From NCBI GenBank assembly GCA_011959105.1, contig BLLU01000100.1, forward strand, positions 1-64,000: 64,000 nucleotides of DNA, in the 5' to 3' direction. A program made the position numbers and the translations under genes. Position 1 is the first letter of the stretch; each line of letters starts with the position of its first letter. Positions 45,288 to 53,850 of this stretch are shown in pieces. The notes beneath the pieces were generated by a model. That model did not search any database. It was not told the origin of the DNA and saw only the letters and a program-made list of their open reading frames with translations. The stretch comes from Lachnospiraceae bacterium. Its GTDB lineage: Bacteria > Bacillota > Clostridia > Lachnospirales > Lachnospiraceae.

Positions 45288-46217
45288 ATGAAAACAGAAC
45301 GTTTGTATGCAATCACCGTATATCTGCTGAACCACGGCAGGACGTCTGCCAGCGAATTGGCCAGACATTTTGAAGTGTCTCTGCGGACCATACAGAGGGA
45401 TATAGATTCTCTGTGCCTGGCGGGGATTCCTGTGGCCGCCGTGAACGGCGCGGCTGGGGGCTACGAAATCTCGGAACGCTTTATCATGGACAAGGGCTTT
45501 GCCACTTCTGATGATTATTCGTATATATTGACTGCGCTGAAGGGTCTGGTGTCGGCCACTGAGGATCAAAAGGCAAAACGTACGCTGGAGAAGATCGTCC
45601 AGGTTTCCCAGCCCGGCGAAAACGGCATAATTCTGGATTTCTCTGTTTTGCGGGAGGGGGATCAGGAGGTTCTGCATAGTCTGCAGAGGGCGGTGCTTGA
45701 AAAGCGCGCCGTGGAGTTTGCCTATACCAATAATGACAATATAACCCGGCTCCACAATGTGGAGCCGGTGGCCGTGCTGTACAGATGGTATGCCTGGTAT
45801 CTGTTGGCCTATTCCAAGGTCAGGAAGGACTACCGAACCTACAAGCTGGTGCGGATTCGTGACTTGCAGATTACGGACATGCCCTTTGAAAAGGAACATG
45901 CAGCCGCTGAAGTGATATTGGGGGAGTCAGACCAAAAGGATTCCCGCCGGTATACGGAGATTTGGATTCGGTGCAGGGAGGCGGCCAAAGGGCGGGTGAG
46001 GGAGTATTTGAAGGGAACCGTGACCCGGGAGTATGGGGATGGCAGCGTTCTGATGAAAGCGACCGTGGTGGAGAATGAACAGTTCTGGATCGGGATGTTG
46101 CTGTCCCTGGGAGACCTGGCGGAAGTGGTGGCCCCGGAGGAAATTCGCCGGCGTATTCTGGAATCGGCGCAAAATCTTGTGGCCCTGTACAGCGGGTCCC
46201 CGTGGACAGCAGAATGA
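45288..46217 (+). CDS. HTH-WYL domain transcription regulator
   Basis: A 309-residue regulator with an N-terminal winged helix (about 1-60, ASELARHFEVSLRTIQRDID) and a WYL domain (about 140-215, YRWYAWYLLAYSKVRKDYRTY) that binds small ligands, plus a WCX C-terminal part. GGGAGG precedes ATG 45288. Targets are unknown; the adjacent MATE pump or GNAT gene are candidates by proximity. Confidence 0.92.
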   Translation: MKTERLYAITVYLLNHGRTSASELARHFEVSLRTIQRDIDSLCLAGIPVAAVNGAAGGYEISERFIMDKGFATSDDYSYILTALKGLVSATEDQKAKRTLEKIVQVSQPGENGIILDFSVLREGDQEVLHSLQRAVLEKRAVEFAYTNNDNITRLHNVEPVAVLYRWYAWYLLAYSKVRKDYRTYKLVRIRDLQITDMPFEKEHAAAEVILGESDQKDSRRYTEIWIRCREAAKGRVREYLKGTVTREYGDGSVLMKATVVENEQFWIGMLLSLGDLAEVVAPEEIRRRILESAQNLVALYSGSPWTAE

Positions 46218-46340
46218 GAAAGGGGGCTTTAAGAGCGGATGTTGAGCGGCCTGTATGAAAGCCGGAAAGATTTTTAAAAAAGTATGACAACCAGTTGTCG
46301 TATATGCCGTGATATACTTGCCATGAAAACCATATCCACA

Positions 46341-46459
46341 GGATATGCGGAACTCTAAACAGCATATCCCCGGAAAGCGCAGGGATGCACATGGGGACGC
46401 TGAGCGGCCCTGTGTGCATCCAAAGAAAGTTGCGCTGTAGGGGATATGCGGAACTCTAA
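46341..46459 (+). repeat. 18-bp direct repeat pair upstream of the GNAT gene
   Basis: GGATATGCGGAACTCTAA occurs at 46341-46358 and again at 46442-46459, 101 bp apart. GCATATCCCC (46363-46372) can pair with GGGGATATGC of the second copy, so the second copy can fold back. The rest of this 257-bp gap has a small palindrome GACAACCAGTTGTC (46286-46299) and no gene. Confidence 0.55.
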
Positions 46460-46473
46460 TAGGAGGTAGAAAA

Positions 46474-47052
46474 ATGGTAAGTCCGTACGAACAATGTCCG
46501 ATCTATGAAAACGAGAACTATTTACTCAGGCTGGTGGAGGCTTCCGATGGGCCGGATCTGCTCAGGGTGTATTCCGATGAAAAGGCGGTGCCCTATTTCA
46601 ACAGTGACAACTGCAACGGGGATGACTTTCACTATACCACTTTGGAGCGCATGCAGGCCGCTATTGATTTTTGGCTCCGGGCATACGGGGACAAGGGTTT
46701 TGTGCGCTGGGCCATTGTAGACAAGGGTGCGGGGCAGGCCGTCGGGACGATTGAACTGTTCAACCGCAGGGCCCGGGACTATTTTGACGACTGCGGCCTG
46801 CTGCGTCTGGATCTCAGAAGCGATTATGAGCAGGCTGACAGAATCGAAGAAATCCTGTCCCTGATTGTGCATCCCGGGTTTGAACTTTTTGAATGCCGGA
46901 TGATGGCAACCAAGATCCCGGCCTTTGCCGGTGAGCGGATAGCCGCCGCCGGACGGCTTGGCTTTACCGCTTCCGAAGAACGGCTGGGGGCGGAGAAAAC
47001 GGCAGGTAGTATGGGGGATTATTTTGTCCTGCCGGGAAAACAGAAGACATGA
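46474..47052 (+). CDS. GNAT family N-acetyltransferase
   Basis: A 192-residue protein with the GNAT fold: N-terminal strand (YLLRLVEASDGPDLLRVYSD), the central strands with WAIVDKGAGQAVGTIELF, and a C-terminal region with AAAGRLGFTASEE. Relatives acetylate antibiotics, ribosomal proteins or small amines with acetyl-CoA. AGGAGG precedes ATG 46474. The substrate is unknown. Confidence 0.82.
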   Translation: MVSPYEQCPIYENENYLLRLVEASDGPDLLRVYSDEKAVPYFNSDNCNGDDFHYTTLERMQAAIDFWLRAYGDKGFVRWAIVDKGAGQAVGTIELFNRRARDYFDDCGLLRLDLRSDYEQADRIEEILSLIVHPGFELFECRMMATKIPAFAGERIAAAGRLGFTASEERLGAEKTAGSMGDYFVLPGKQKT

Positions 47053-47062
47053 GGGGAGCGCA

Positions 47063-47539
47063 ATGCGCGAAATAAATCTGACACAGAAAGAAGCCCGCAT
47101 ACTCATTTTATATAAACAAGGATTGCTGGGAGAGTACCGATTTTTGGGAAAGGAAGGGGTTCTGGACTTTGTGCGTCAGGCGGGAGAATCACCGTAGGTG
47201 GGAGAGGAGGCATGAGGAGATCCTCCAGGTGCATGATAGAATCATTGCCGCCATCACAGAGAAGGGCTCCCTGTGCTCCGCAGATCTGGATATTCCGAAG
47301 AAGGTCGGCTGGTACTGGAGTGAGACAAAACTCTTCAGAGCGGCGCTGGAACACATGTATTTCACCGGAGAACTGGCAGTTCATCACAAGAGCGGAGCCA
47401 TAAAATATTACGATGGTCAGAGGGTTATCCTTACGAACGGGGAGCTTGCCGAAGCCCTGCCCTCTCTGCCGGAGTACGACCGGGTATCAAATCCGCAGGA
47501 CTTTGCGGCTCCTGCAAAGGGAAATGGAGGTACTTTCAC
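47063..47539 (+). pseudogene. Remnant of an AlkZ/YcaQ-like DNA glycosylase
   Basis: Two pieces in different frames match different parts of the YcaQ/AlkZ winged-helix glycosylase family. 47063-47197 gives its N-terminus (INLTQKEARILILYKQGLLG, then GKEGVLDFVRQAG). From about 47211 another frame gives the middle (ITEKGSLCSADLDIPKKVGW, then ALEHMYFTGELAVHHKSGA). Between them roughly 100 or more residues are missing, and the C-terminal half is absent. The family repairs crosslinks and alkylated bases; this copy must be dead. The assignment is by recalled sequence patterns. Confidence 0.6.
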
Positions 47540-47696
47540 ATGGGGAATCAGAATCTTATCCCTTATGAAACGATTGTCCGGGCGACCAGCGGCGAGCCGG
47601 AAGCCGTGGACGAGATTTTACGACATTACAGCAAGCGCCCGAATCGCCACCATTGAAAACGGGCATATCGACAGGGATACCGAGGACAGCATATAA
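47540..47696 (+). pseudogene. Conjugative-element HTH protein remnant
   Basis: ATG 47540 has a strong GGAGG and reads MGNQNLIPYETIVRATSGEP, the start of the small helix-turn-helix proteins found in Tn916-like and other clostridial conjugative elements. It stops after 38 codons. The rest of the family pattern (RIATIENGHIDRDTEDSI) continues in another frame to 47696, so a frameshift lies near 47635 and the C-terminus is cut short. It marks an old integrative element here. Confidence 0.6.
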
Positions 47697-47772
47697 CAGA
47701 GGCTTGTTGCCTGTATAATAACGGTAAATCGGTATTTCCGACACAATAATAAGTCGAAAAGGATATGAAAAA

Positions 47773-48636
47773 ATGAAACCGAAATTTAAAAAGAAAAAGA
47801 TTCTCTTTATTGTATTAGCTATCGTGGCTGTACTAATAATTGCTGGCGATTGGGTATTGTCTGTAATGGTGTATAACGAGAATTTTAACCAGCGATTTGA
47901 GAGCTATGAGCCGCTTATGCTCTATGTTGATGACTTTGACGGATTGCACCGCACGAAATATGAGTTTAGTTCCAACGAAGGGCAGAAACTGGCGGGATAT
48001 ATGTATAGTTCGGGAGAAAACCAGCGTGGTATCATTGTAATGGCACATGGCTTTGGTGGAGGTGGACATAATTCTTATATGGATTGTGTGAATTATTTTG
48101 CCTGTCATGGATATTATGTTTTCTCCTACGATGCTACGGGAAACGATGAAAGCGAGGGTGAGGGAGTCGGAGGACTTCCACAGGGAGTAATTGACCTTGA
48201 CTATGCAATCACATTTGTGGAAGAAAGCGGGAAATTCCCAAGTCTGCCAATCGTTTTATTCGGGCATAGCTGGGGCGGCTACAGTGTTTGCAGTGTGCTT
48301 ACATACCACCCCGAAGTAAAAGCCGTTATAGCGTGTTCGGGTTTTAACGCTTCACCGAATCTGTCTGAAGCAGAGGGGAAAAAACAGGTAGGAAATGGTA
48401 TTTATTTGATGTTACCGTTTGTGAAACTGCATGAGAGGATTCAATATGGTGGGTATGCCTCAAATACTGCGTTGGACGGCTTCTCAAAAAGCAATGCCGC
48501 TGTTATGATTGTGCATAGCTTTGATGATGAAGTTGTTCCAGTCGAATACGGTTACGAAATTTATTACGAAAAGTACAAGGACGATTCCCGATTTAGCTTT
48601 ATTCCTCTTGAGAATAAAGGACATAACTATAAATGA
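47773..48636 (+). CDS. Alpha/beta hydrolase, C-terminus cut by the IS
   Basis: A 287-residue protein with an N-terminal membrane anchor (about 9-32) and a serine hydrolase domain: nucleophile in LFGHSWGGYS, acid Asp in SFDDEVVP and the His in ENKGHN at the very end. Family members run some 40-60 residues past this His; here the coding ends in the first bases of the IS left end (TATAAATGAG supplies the stop). The triad survives but the protein is probably shortened and perhaps inactive. Confidence 0.8.
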   Translation: MKPKFKKKKILFIVLAIVAVLIIAGDWVLSVMVYNENFNQRFESYEPLMLYVDDFDGLHRTKYEFSSNEGQKLAGYMYSSGENQRGIIVMAHGFGGGGHNSYMDCVNYFACHGYYVFSYDATGNDESEGEGVGGLPQGVIDLDYAITFVEESGKFPSLPIVLFGHSWGGYSVCSVLTYHPEVKAVIACSGFNASPNLSEAEGKKQVGNGIYLMLPFVKLHERIQYGGYASNTALDGFSKSNAAVMIVHSFDDEVVPVEYGYEIYYEKYKDDSRFSFIPLENKGHNYK

Positions 48637-49971
48637 GCAAATTTAAAAAATTGCACAATAAGCCTATGCCACTAAAGCTATCACCTGTTCAAAGCCAATG
48701 TGCCTTGCTCCACACTGATAGATGAAACGGATCCTCTCTTCCTGGATATGGCTATAAATATAAGCATAGCCATCTTCGAAGGACATGGTTTCATCGCAGC
48801 CAGTACAGGCAAGCAGATGGGCCAGCGACATCAACAGCCAATATCTGCGGATTCCCTTCGAGGAACGAACCTGGTACCTGTCAAGTGCCAGTTTGTCTTT
48901 GGACTGACGGAAGAATACCTCTATCGGCCACCGTTCCACATATCTGTCCAGTATCTCCCGGGTGTCTAAAGAAACATCCGTACTAATAAAAGCCCGCAGG
49001 GCTTTGGGGACATGGAATGCATCCTTTGGGTAGCTGATTAGTACCACTGCATTATCGATGCCGTTGAGGCTTCCTTCATACCGGTAGACGTAATAGCTCC
49101 GGCTGCCAACGGTCACGAGGCTGACAGCAGCATCCGTCTTCCGTAAATGAAGGGCGAACTCGCCTACCTTCTGCTTTATGCCGCAGGGGTACAGTACCCG
49201 GTTCGTCTTCAATGCGCCAACGGTATAGAAGCCCTTTTTGATAAAGGCATCCAAGATGTCGCCGCATGTATACCAGCTGTCACAAAGGAAATAGGAGACA
49301 ACTGGCGGCACGGGTAGTTCATCTGCAATCTCCTGTACGATTTTTACCTTTGATTTGGACTTGTCGTACATGACGATGGCATAATTAAGGACGATGCCGT
49401 TGCAGGAGAGCATGACGGCCACAGCCTGATGCCCATAGTCCTGCTTCCCCTTGAGATGGGACTGGTGGAAATACGCATCTTCAATCGGGTGCAGAGCCCG
49501 TGACGAAGGCTTTGTCTTGGATGAGATGGTGTCGTCCACAATGCAGAACACAGGCTTTCCAGACTGCTGGGCTTCCTTATAGATGAACTGGATGACGGCA
49601 CTTTTTAATATGTCTTCCAGTTTGGCGTCATCCCATTTCCCCTTATTAAGGAAATGCGCAACCGTGGTACGGTGGCAGGGGCTGTATTTTTCAAAATCGA
49701 TAGTCTTCCCATGATACCCGAGGGAAAAGACGGATATCATTATGGCCATGAATGCTTCATGACGGTCTGGGGGAAGACACGGCATAAATTTAAGTTCCTA
49801 AAGCAGTTGTAAAGCAGCGTTGAATGGTATATACTGTTTTCTATAAGACATCATCCTTTGCAGGTTATTGTTTTCTGGACAAAAACAGTATAAACCCAAA
49901 AAGGTATGATGTCTTTAGTTTTAAAGCATTTAATGCAATTTTGGTTAAAATTCAATTTTGCTCATTTATAG
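48627..49971. mobile_element. IS4-superfamily (IS701-like) insertion sequence
   Basis: Terminal inverted repeats CTATAAATGAGCAAA (48627-48641) and its complement (49957-49971) bound one transposase gene on the minus strand. The element is about 1.35 kb. It truncated an alpha/beta hydrolase on the left and abuts a different gene stub on the right. I see no target-site duplication, so a deletion or recombination probably followed insertion. Confidence 0.85.
48664..49785 (-). CDS. IS4-superfamily DDE transposase
   Basis: A 373-residue transposase with the RNase H-like triad: Asp84/85 in CIVDDTIS, Asp169 in FLCDSWYT and Glu289 in RYVERWPIEVFFRQSK, which is the YREK pattern of the IS4 group. The N-terminus MPCLPPDRHEAFMAIMISVF matches IS701-type enzymes. 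The frame is uninterrupted, so the element may still move. AGGAA lies before the start. Confidence 0.92.
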   Translation of the reverse strand: MPCLPPDRHEAFMAIMISVFSLGYHGKTIDFEKYSPCHRTTVAHFLNKGKWDDAKLEDILKSAVIQFIYKEAQQSGKPVFCIVDDTISSKTKPSSRALHPIEDAYFHQSHLKGKQDYGHQAVAVMLSCNGIVLNYAIVMYDKSKSKVKIVQEIADELPVPPVVSYFLCDSWYTCGDILDAFIKKGFYTVGALKTNRVLYPCGIKQKVGEFALHLRKTDAAVSLVTVGSRSYYVYRYEGSLNGIDNAVVLISYPKDAFHVPKALRAFISTDVSLDTREILDRYVERWPIEVFFRQSKDKLALDRYQVRSSKGIRRYWLLMSLAHLLACTGCDETMSFEDGYAYIYSHIQEERIRFIYQCGARHIGFEQVIALVA

Positions 49972-50163
49972 CTGGAAACGCTTTCTGCAGGGCAGAGAGA
50001 GAAACTGGAAGAAATAAAAGAATGTCAGGAGGATTTTGCCTCTGCACAGGAATTACGGGCATATATGCAGGGGTATGTAGATTGCGTACAGGCACTGTAT
50101 CGTATGGGGCTTCTGAAAGAGAACGAGGGGCTGAAGTGGGTGGAGAAGATGAAACTGCAATAA
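49972..50163 (+). pseudogene. C-terminal stub of a small helical protein (DUF6809-like)
   Basis: Directly at the IS right end an open frame without a start runs to TAA 50163: LETLSAGQREKLEEIKECQ, later ELRAYMQGYVDCVQALYRMG. This resembles the end of small helical proteins of unknown function common in clostridial mobile DNA (DUF6809-like, from memory). The 5' part is lost. The following ~230 bp hold no gene that I can see. Confidence 0.45.
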
Positions 50164-50396
50164 AAAGCTCAAAAACATTTGCAGAACTTCTGTTGATGAC
50201 AGTAGGGACACCGCCTATATACAAATAGTCTTTGCATGTGAAAAAGCTCCAAAACACGTTTATATGATAACACAGAATAGGAAAATCAATTCATATTTTT
50301 TGTCTTGACATAACGGACGATAACGGAACATTGGACAGGGAATCTGGATGTTTTGGTTTTGGATATTAAGGAAAAGTAAATAGCAGATCACGTAAC

Positions 50397-50413
50397 TTTA
50401 CATCGATTTTACA
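50397..50413 (+). promoter_or_regulatory. Pho-box-like repeat before the HD hydrolase gene
   Basis: TTTACATCGATTTTACA contains TTTACA twice with 11-bp periodicity (50397 and 50408), the layout of PhoB/PhoP direct-repeat sites. A possible -10 TACAAT is at 50446-50451. It is the first such site at the left of the phosphate island. Confidence 0.5.
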
Positions 50414-50509
50414 TTTCTGAGATAGAGATTTCAATATTTAGATGGTACAATCAGACCACAATCAAAAAGGAAAAACATAAAGGTTTAGAGAAATGGAAAG
50501 AATACTTAT

Positions 50510-51169
50510 ATGATAAATTATGAGGAAATCAGGAAAAACGAAGACATAAGAACTTATATTGCAGAAGCGGATGCATCGCTGGCAGCACTTGGGTTTACGG
50601 AACATAGTTTTGCCCATGTTACTCATGTGGCGGAAACCGCCGGATATATACTGGAAACATTAGGGTATCCGGAACAGGAAATTGAACTTGCGAAAATTGC
50701 GGGTTATTTGCATGATATCGGTAATTTGGTCAATCGTATAGACCACAGCCAGAGCGGAGCTGTTATGGCGTTCAGACTGCTTGATAAATTGCACTTCACT
50801 CCCAGGGAGATTGCCGTCATTACCACAGCAATAGGAAACCATGACGAAGGAACGGGTGTGCCTGTGAATGCTGTAGCAGCAGCGCTCATTATAGCGGACA
50901 AATCAGATGTGCGCCGTTCACGTGTGCGAAATCAGGATGTCCGCAATTTTGATATTCATGACAGGGTAAATTATTCTGTTGTAAAATCAGAGTTGAAGAT
51001 TAATGAGGCACATACGCTTATTAAGCTAAAGCTGTCTGTTGACACGCACTTTAGTTCCGTTATGGATTATTTTGAAATCTTCATGGAGCGTATGAGGTTA
51101 TGCCGCAAAGCCGCAGAAAAGCTTGGATTAAAGTTCAAATTGATGATTAACGAACAGCAGTTAATATAG
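50510..51169 (+). CDS. HD domain phosphohydrolase
   Basis: A 219-residue cytosolic protein with an HD metal-binding domain: His in HVTHV, the HD pair in AGYLHDIGN and a distal Asp in IIADKSDV. Such enzymes hydrolyse phosphate esters, often nucleotides. It lies behind a Pho-box-like site and upstream of pdxY/phoA, so it is a candidate phosphate-regulon member. The ribosome site is weak and the exact start is uncertain. Confidence 0.8.
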   Translation: MINYEEIRKNEDIRTYIAEADASLAALGFTEHSFAHVTHVAETAGYILETLGYPEQEIELAKIAGYLHDIGNLVNRIDHSQSGAVMAFRLLDKLHFTPREIAVITTAIGNHDEGTGVPVNAVAAALIIADKSDVRRSRVRNQDVRNFDIHDRVNYSVVKSELKINEAHTLIKLKLSVDTHFSSVMDYFEIFMERMRLCRKAAEKLGLKFKLMINEQQLI

Positions 51170-51208
51170 CGATGCAATAATTTCATTATAAGCGAGGGAG
51201 GAGTGTTT

Positions 51209-52036
51209 ATGCTGTCCAAAAGAATACTCACAATACAGGATTTATCCTGCGTAGGCCGGTGTTCGCTGACTGTGGCGCTTCCTGTGCTTTCCGCATACGG
51301 CATGGAAACCTGTGTGCTGCCCACAGCGGTTCTTTCAAACCATACGGCTTTTGATAAATGGAGTTGTCTTGATTTGACATATGAAATGAAGAATATTCTG
51401 GCGGCATGGCAGGAAAACGGTTTTCTGTTTGACGCTTTTCTGACAGGCTATCTCGGATCGGCAGGCGTTGTAGATGTTGTAAAAACCTGTTTTAGTGATT
51501 TTTCAAATGAAAGTGCAGAGATTATTATAGATCCCGCATTTGGAGATAATGGCAGGCTCTACCCGGCCTACGATGGCGAATATGTGACAGCGATGGCGGA
51601 TCTGATAAAATCAGCGGACATAATTCTTCCCAATCTCACGGAAGCATGCTTTTTGGCTGGAATCGAGTATCGGTCAGACACATCGCCTGAATCTGCAAAA
51701 GAGATAGTAAAGCGGCTTGCGGAGTACACTCCTGCGGCAATCGTACTGACTGGTATGGAACGTGCCGGAGAGATTGGTGAACTGATATATTCAGGCGGGG
51801 TATTTTCGGAAGTGTGGGCGGAAAAATTGCCGCGGCGTTTTCATGGTACAGGTGATTTGTTTGCCGCCGCTTTTGCCGCGCTATATCTGCAAGGCAGCGG
51901 CCTGGAAAAGGCATGTGCGTCTGCGGGCGATTTTGTTGCGGCAGGCATCAACGAAACGGACAGTTCCTGTATTTATGGCGTCAATTTTGAATATGTGTTG
52001 AACAGCAGAGTGAATGGCAACCGCTGTTTTACATAA
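51209..52036 (+). CDS. Pyridoxal/pyridoxamine kinase-like (PfkB/ribokinase fold)
   Basis: A 275-residue kinase of the PdxY/PdxK family, which phosphorylates vitamin B6 forms. It opens KRILTIQDLSCVGRCSLTVA, contains DPAFGDNGRLY and LPNLTEACFLAG, and has the ATP-site motif RFHGTGDLFAAAFAA with the catalytic Asp. ATG 51209 with GGGAGGAG upstream is chosen. Its position 40 bp after the HD gene suggests cotranscription. Its link to phosphate starvation is inferred only from location. Confidence 0.88.
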   Translation: MLSKRILTIQDLSCVGRCSLTVALPVLSAYGMETCVLPTAVLSNHTAFDKWSCLDLTYEMKNILAAWQENGFLFDAFLTGYLGSAGVVDVVKTCFSDFSNESAEIIIDPAFGDNGRLYPAYDGEYVTAMADLIKSADIILPNLTEACFLAGIEYRSDTSPESAKEIVKRLAEYTPAAIVLTGMERAGEIGELIYSGGVFSEVWAEKLPRRFHGTGDLFAAAFAALYLQGSGLEKACASAGDFVAAGINETDSSCIYGVNFEYVLNSRVNGNRCFT

Positions 52037-52069
52037 ATTTTTCAAAACCATGATAGCAGATATTACAAT
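52028..52069 (+). promoter_or_regulatory. Weak Pho-box-like site and -10 before phoA
   Basis: TTTACA (52028-52033) and TTTTCA (52039-52044) at 11-bp spacing overlap the pdxY stop, with TACAAT at 52064-52069. A hairpin ATGATATATTTG/CAAATACAATCAT follows in the leader. One half-site is imperfect. Confidence 0.35.
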
Positions 52070-52125
52070 CAGAGGGTTATGATATATTTGTTTCAAATAC
52101 AATCATATCTGATGAGGAGGAAAAA

Positions 52126-53742
52126 ATGAGAAAAAAATTTGTATCTAAAGTTTTGATGTTGGTTTCGACGATGGCTCTGCTTTCCGGCTGTGCCGCAGCT
52201 CCGAACGGCGCGGTGTCCGGAACCGTGAACGGGGGTGCTCCTGCTTCTGCTCCAACTTCCACGCCGAGCTCTGTCCCTGCCAATGGGAACGGGGAGGATG
52301 TGGCTGCGAAGCCTGAAGAAGAACAGTCCCGGCATCCAAAGTATGTATTCCTGTTTATCGGTGACGGCATGAGCTTCCCGCAGTTCCAGTCCGCCGCAGA
52401 CTATCTGGGGGCGATGGACGACAGCGATTATATGAAAGCAGTGCCGAGTCTGGAGGATAATCAGGGGGCGGTGCTGGATGGTCCGGTAGCGCTGAACTTC
52501 ATGGGATTTGAAACGGTGGGTTCCGTTGTGACATACGATTCCAACAGCTTTGCCCCTGATTCAGCCTCCACCGCTACATCCATTGCCACAGGGCATAAAA
52601 CCTATTCCGGATCTATCAATGTGGATGAAACCGCCACGGTCTCCTATGAAACGATCACGGAAAAGGTACATGATCAGCTGGGGATGCGGGTTGGCGTCAT
52701 TTCTTCGGTAAATCTGAATCATGCAACTCCCGCCGCTTTTTATGCGCATCAGGCCAGCCGGTCCAGCTATTACGAAATCGGTCTGGAGTTGATCGATTCC
52801 GGTTTTGAGTATTTTGCCGGCGGTGGCCTGCTGAAACCGACCGGGGCGGACAAGGATAAAGAGGATCTGTATGTGCTGGCGGAAAATGCGGGCTACACGG
52901 TGGTTAAGACACAGGCTGAAGCGGAGAAGGTTACTTCCGGTCCGGTTATACTGATCGACGAGCATCTGGCGGATTCTTCCGCTATGGCCTATGAACTGGA
53001 CCGGACGGATGGAATGTGGTCATTGGCTGACTATGTGGAAAAGGGAATCGACGTCCTGGATAATGATCAGGGTTTCTTCCTTATGTGCGAGGGCGGCAAG
53101 ATCGACTGGGCCTGCCATGCCAATGATGCCGCATCAACGATCCATGACACTTTGGCCATGGCTGATGCCGTGCAGGTGGCAATTGACTTCGCAAAAGAGC
53201 ATCCGGGGGAAACTCTGATCCTGGTCACGGGAGACCATGAGACGGGCGGACTGACCATCGGTTTTGCCGGTACGGATTATGACACCTATCTTTCCCTGCT
53301 TGATAGCCAGAAGATTTCTTTCGCAAGATTTGACAGCGATTATGTCTCTGCATATAAGGAGAACAAGACTCCTTTTGAGACAGTCTTGGCTGACATTGAA
53401 GAACTGTTCGGGTTGCGCGCCGATGGAGATGCAGATGATAAACTGGCGCTGACAGACTATGAACTGGGCCTTCTGGAGACTGCTTATGAGAAAAGCGTGA
53501 ACGAAAAGGATACCGGTATGGCTGAGCAGGCGGAATATGTGGCCTATGGCACTTACGAGCCGTTGACAGTGACGATCACGCATATCCTCAACAATAAGTC
53601 CGGCGTTTCCTTCACTTCCTACAGCCATACGGGACTTCCTGTGGCAATGTTTGCGGATGGGATGAATGCGGAGCAGTTTGACGGATATTATGACAACACA
53701 GATATTTATGTAAAGCTGGCGGATATGCTGGGTGTGAAGTAA
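52126..53742 (+). CDS. phoA: Lipoprotein alkaline phosphatase
   Basis: A 538-residue secreted phosphomonoesterase with a lipoprotein signal (LLSGC, about residue 22). The metal/active-site motifs are FIGDGMSFPQ (metal Asp), PDSASTATSIATG (nucleophile Ser), CEGGKIDWACH and VTGDHETGGL. It releases phosphate from organic esters outside the cell for uptake by Pst. AGGAGG precedes ATG 52126 and a strong terminator follows. Confidence 0.92.
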   Translation: MRKKFVSKVLMLVSTMALLSGCAAAPNGAVSGTVNGGAPASAPTSTPSSVPANGNGEDVAAKPEEEQSRHPKYVFLFIGDGMSFPQFQSAADYLGAMDDSDYMKAVPSLEDNQGAVLDGPVALNFMGFETVGSVVTYDSNSFAPDSASTATSIATGHKTYSGSINVDETATVSYETITEKVHDQLGMRVGVISSVNLNHATPAAFYAHQASRSSYYEIGLELIDSGFEYFAGGGLLKPTGADKDKEDLYVLAENAGYTVVKTQAEAEKVTSGPVILIDEHLADSSAMAYELDRTDGMWSLADYVEKGIDVLDNDQGFFLMCEGGKIDWACHANDAASTIHDTLAMADAVQVAIDFAKEHPGETLILVTGDHETGGLTIGFAGTDYDTYLSLLDSQKISFARFDSDYVSAYKENKTPFETVLADIEELFGLRADGDADDKLALTDYELGLLETAYEKSVNEKDTGMAEQAEYVAYGTYEPLTVTITHILNNKSGVSFTSYSHTGLPVAMFADGMNAEQFDGYYDNTDIYVKLADMLGVK

Positions 53743-53788
53743 GTAATTTGCAGGAACTGTGTGCAGACTTATGCGCAGTTCCTTATAC

Positions 53789-53834
53789 AGGGGGCGTTTT
53801 GTGTCTGCAGACGAAAACGCCCCCCCATTTTTTT
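53789..53834 (+). terminator. Terminator after phoA
   Basis: GGGGGCGTTTT and AAAACGCCCCC pair around a 12-nt loop, then A and T7. A second hairpin GGAACTG/CAGTTCC lies just before it. Confidence 0.93.
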
Positions 53835-53850
53835 AGAAAGGAAATGAATT

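Noticed and set aside
49824..50228. 134-codon + strand frame across the IS right end
   Set aside because: It runs through the IS terminal repeat and opposes no family pattern; the stub in another frame (49972-50163) is more protein-like.
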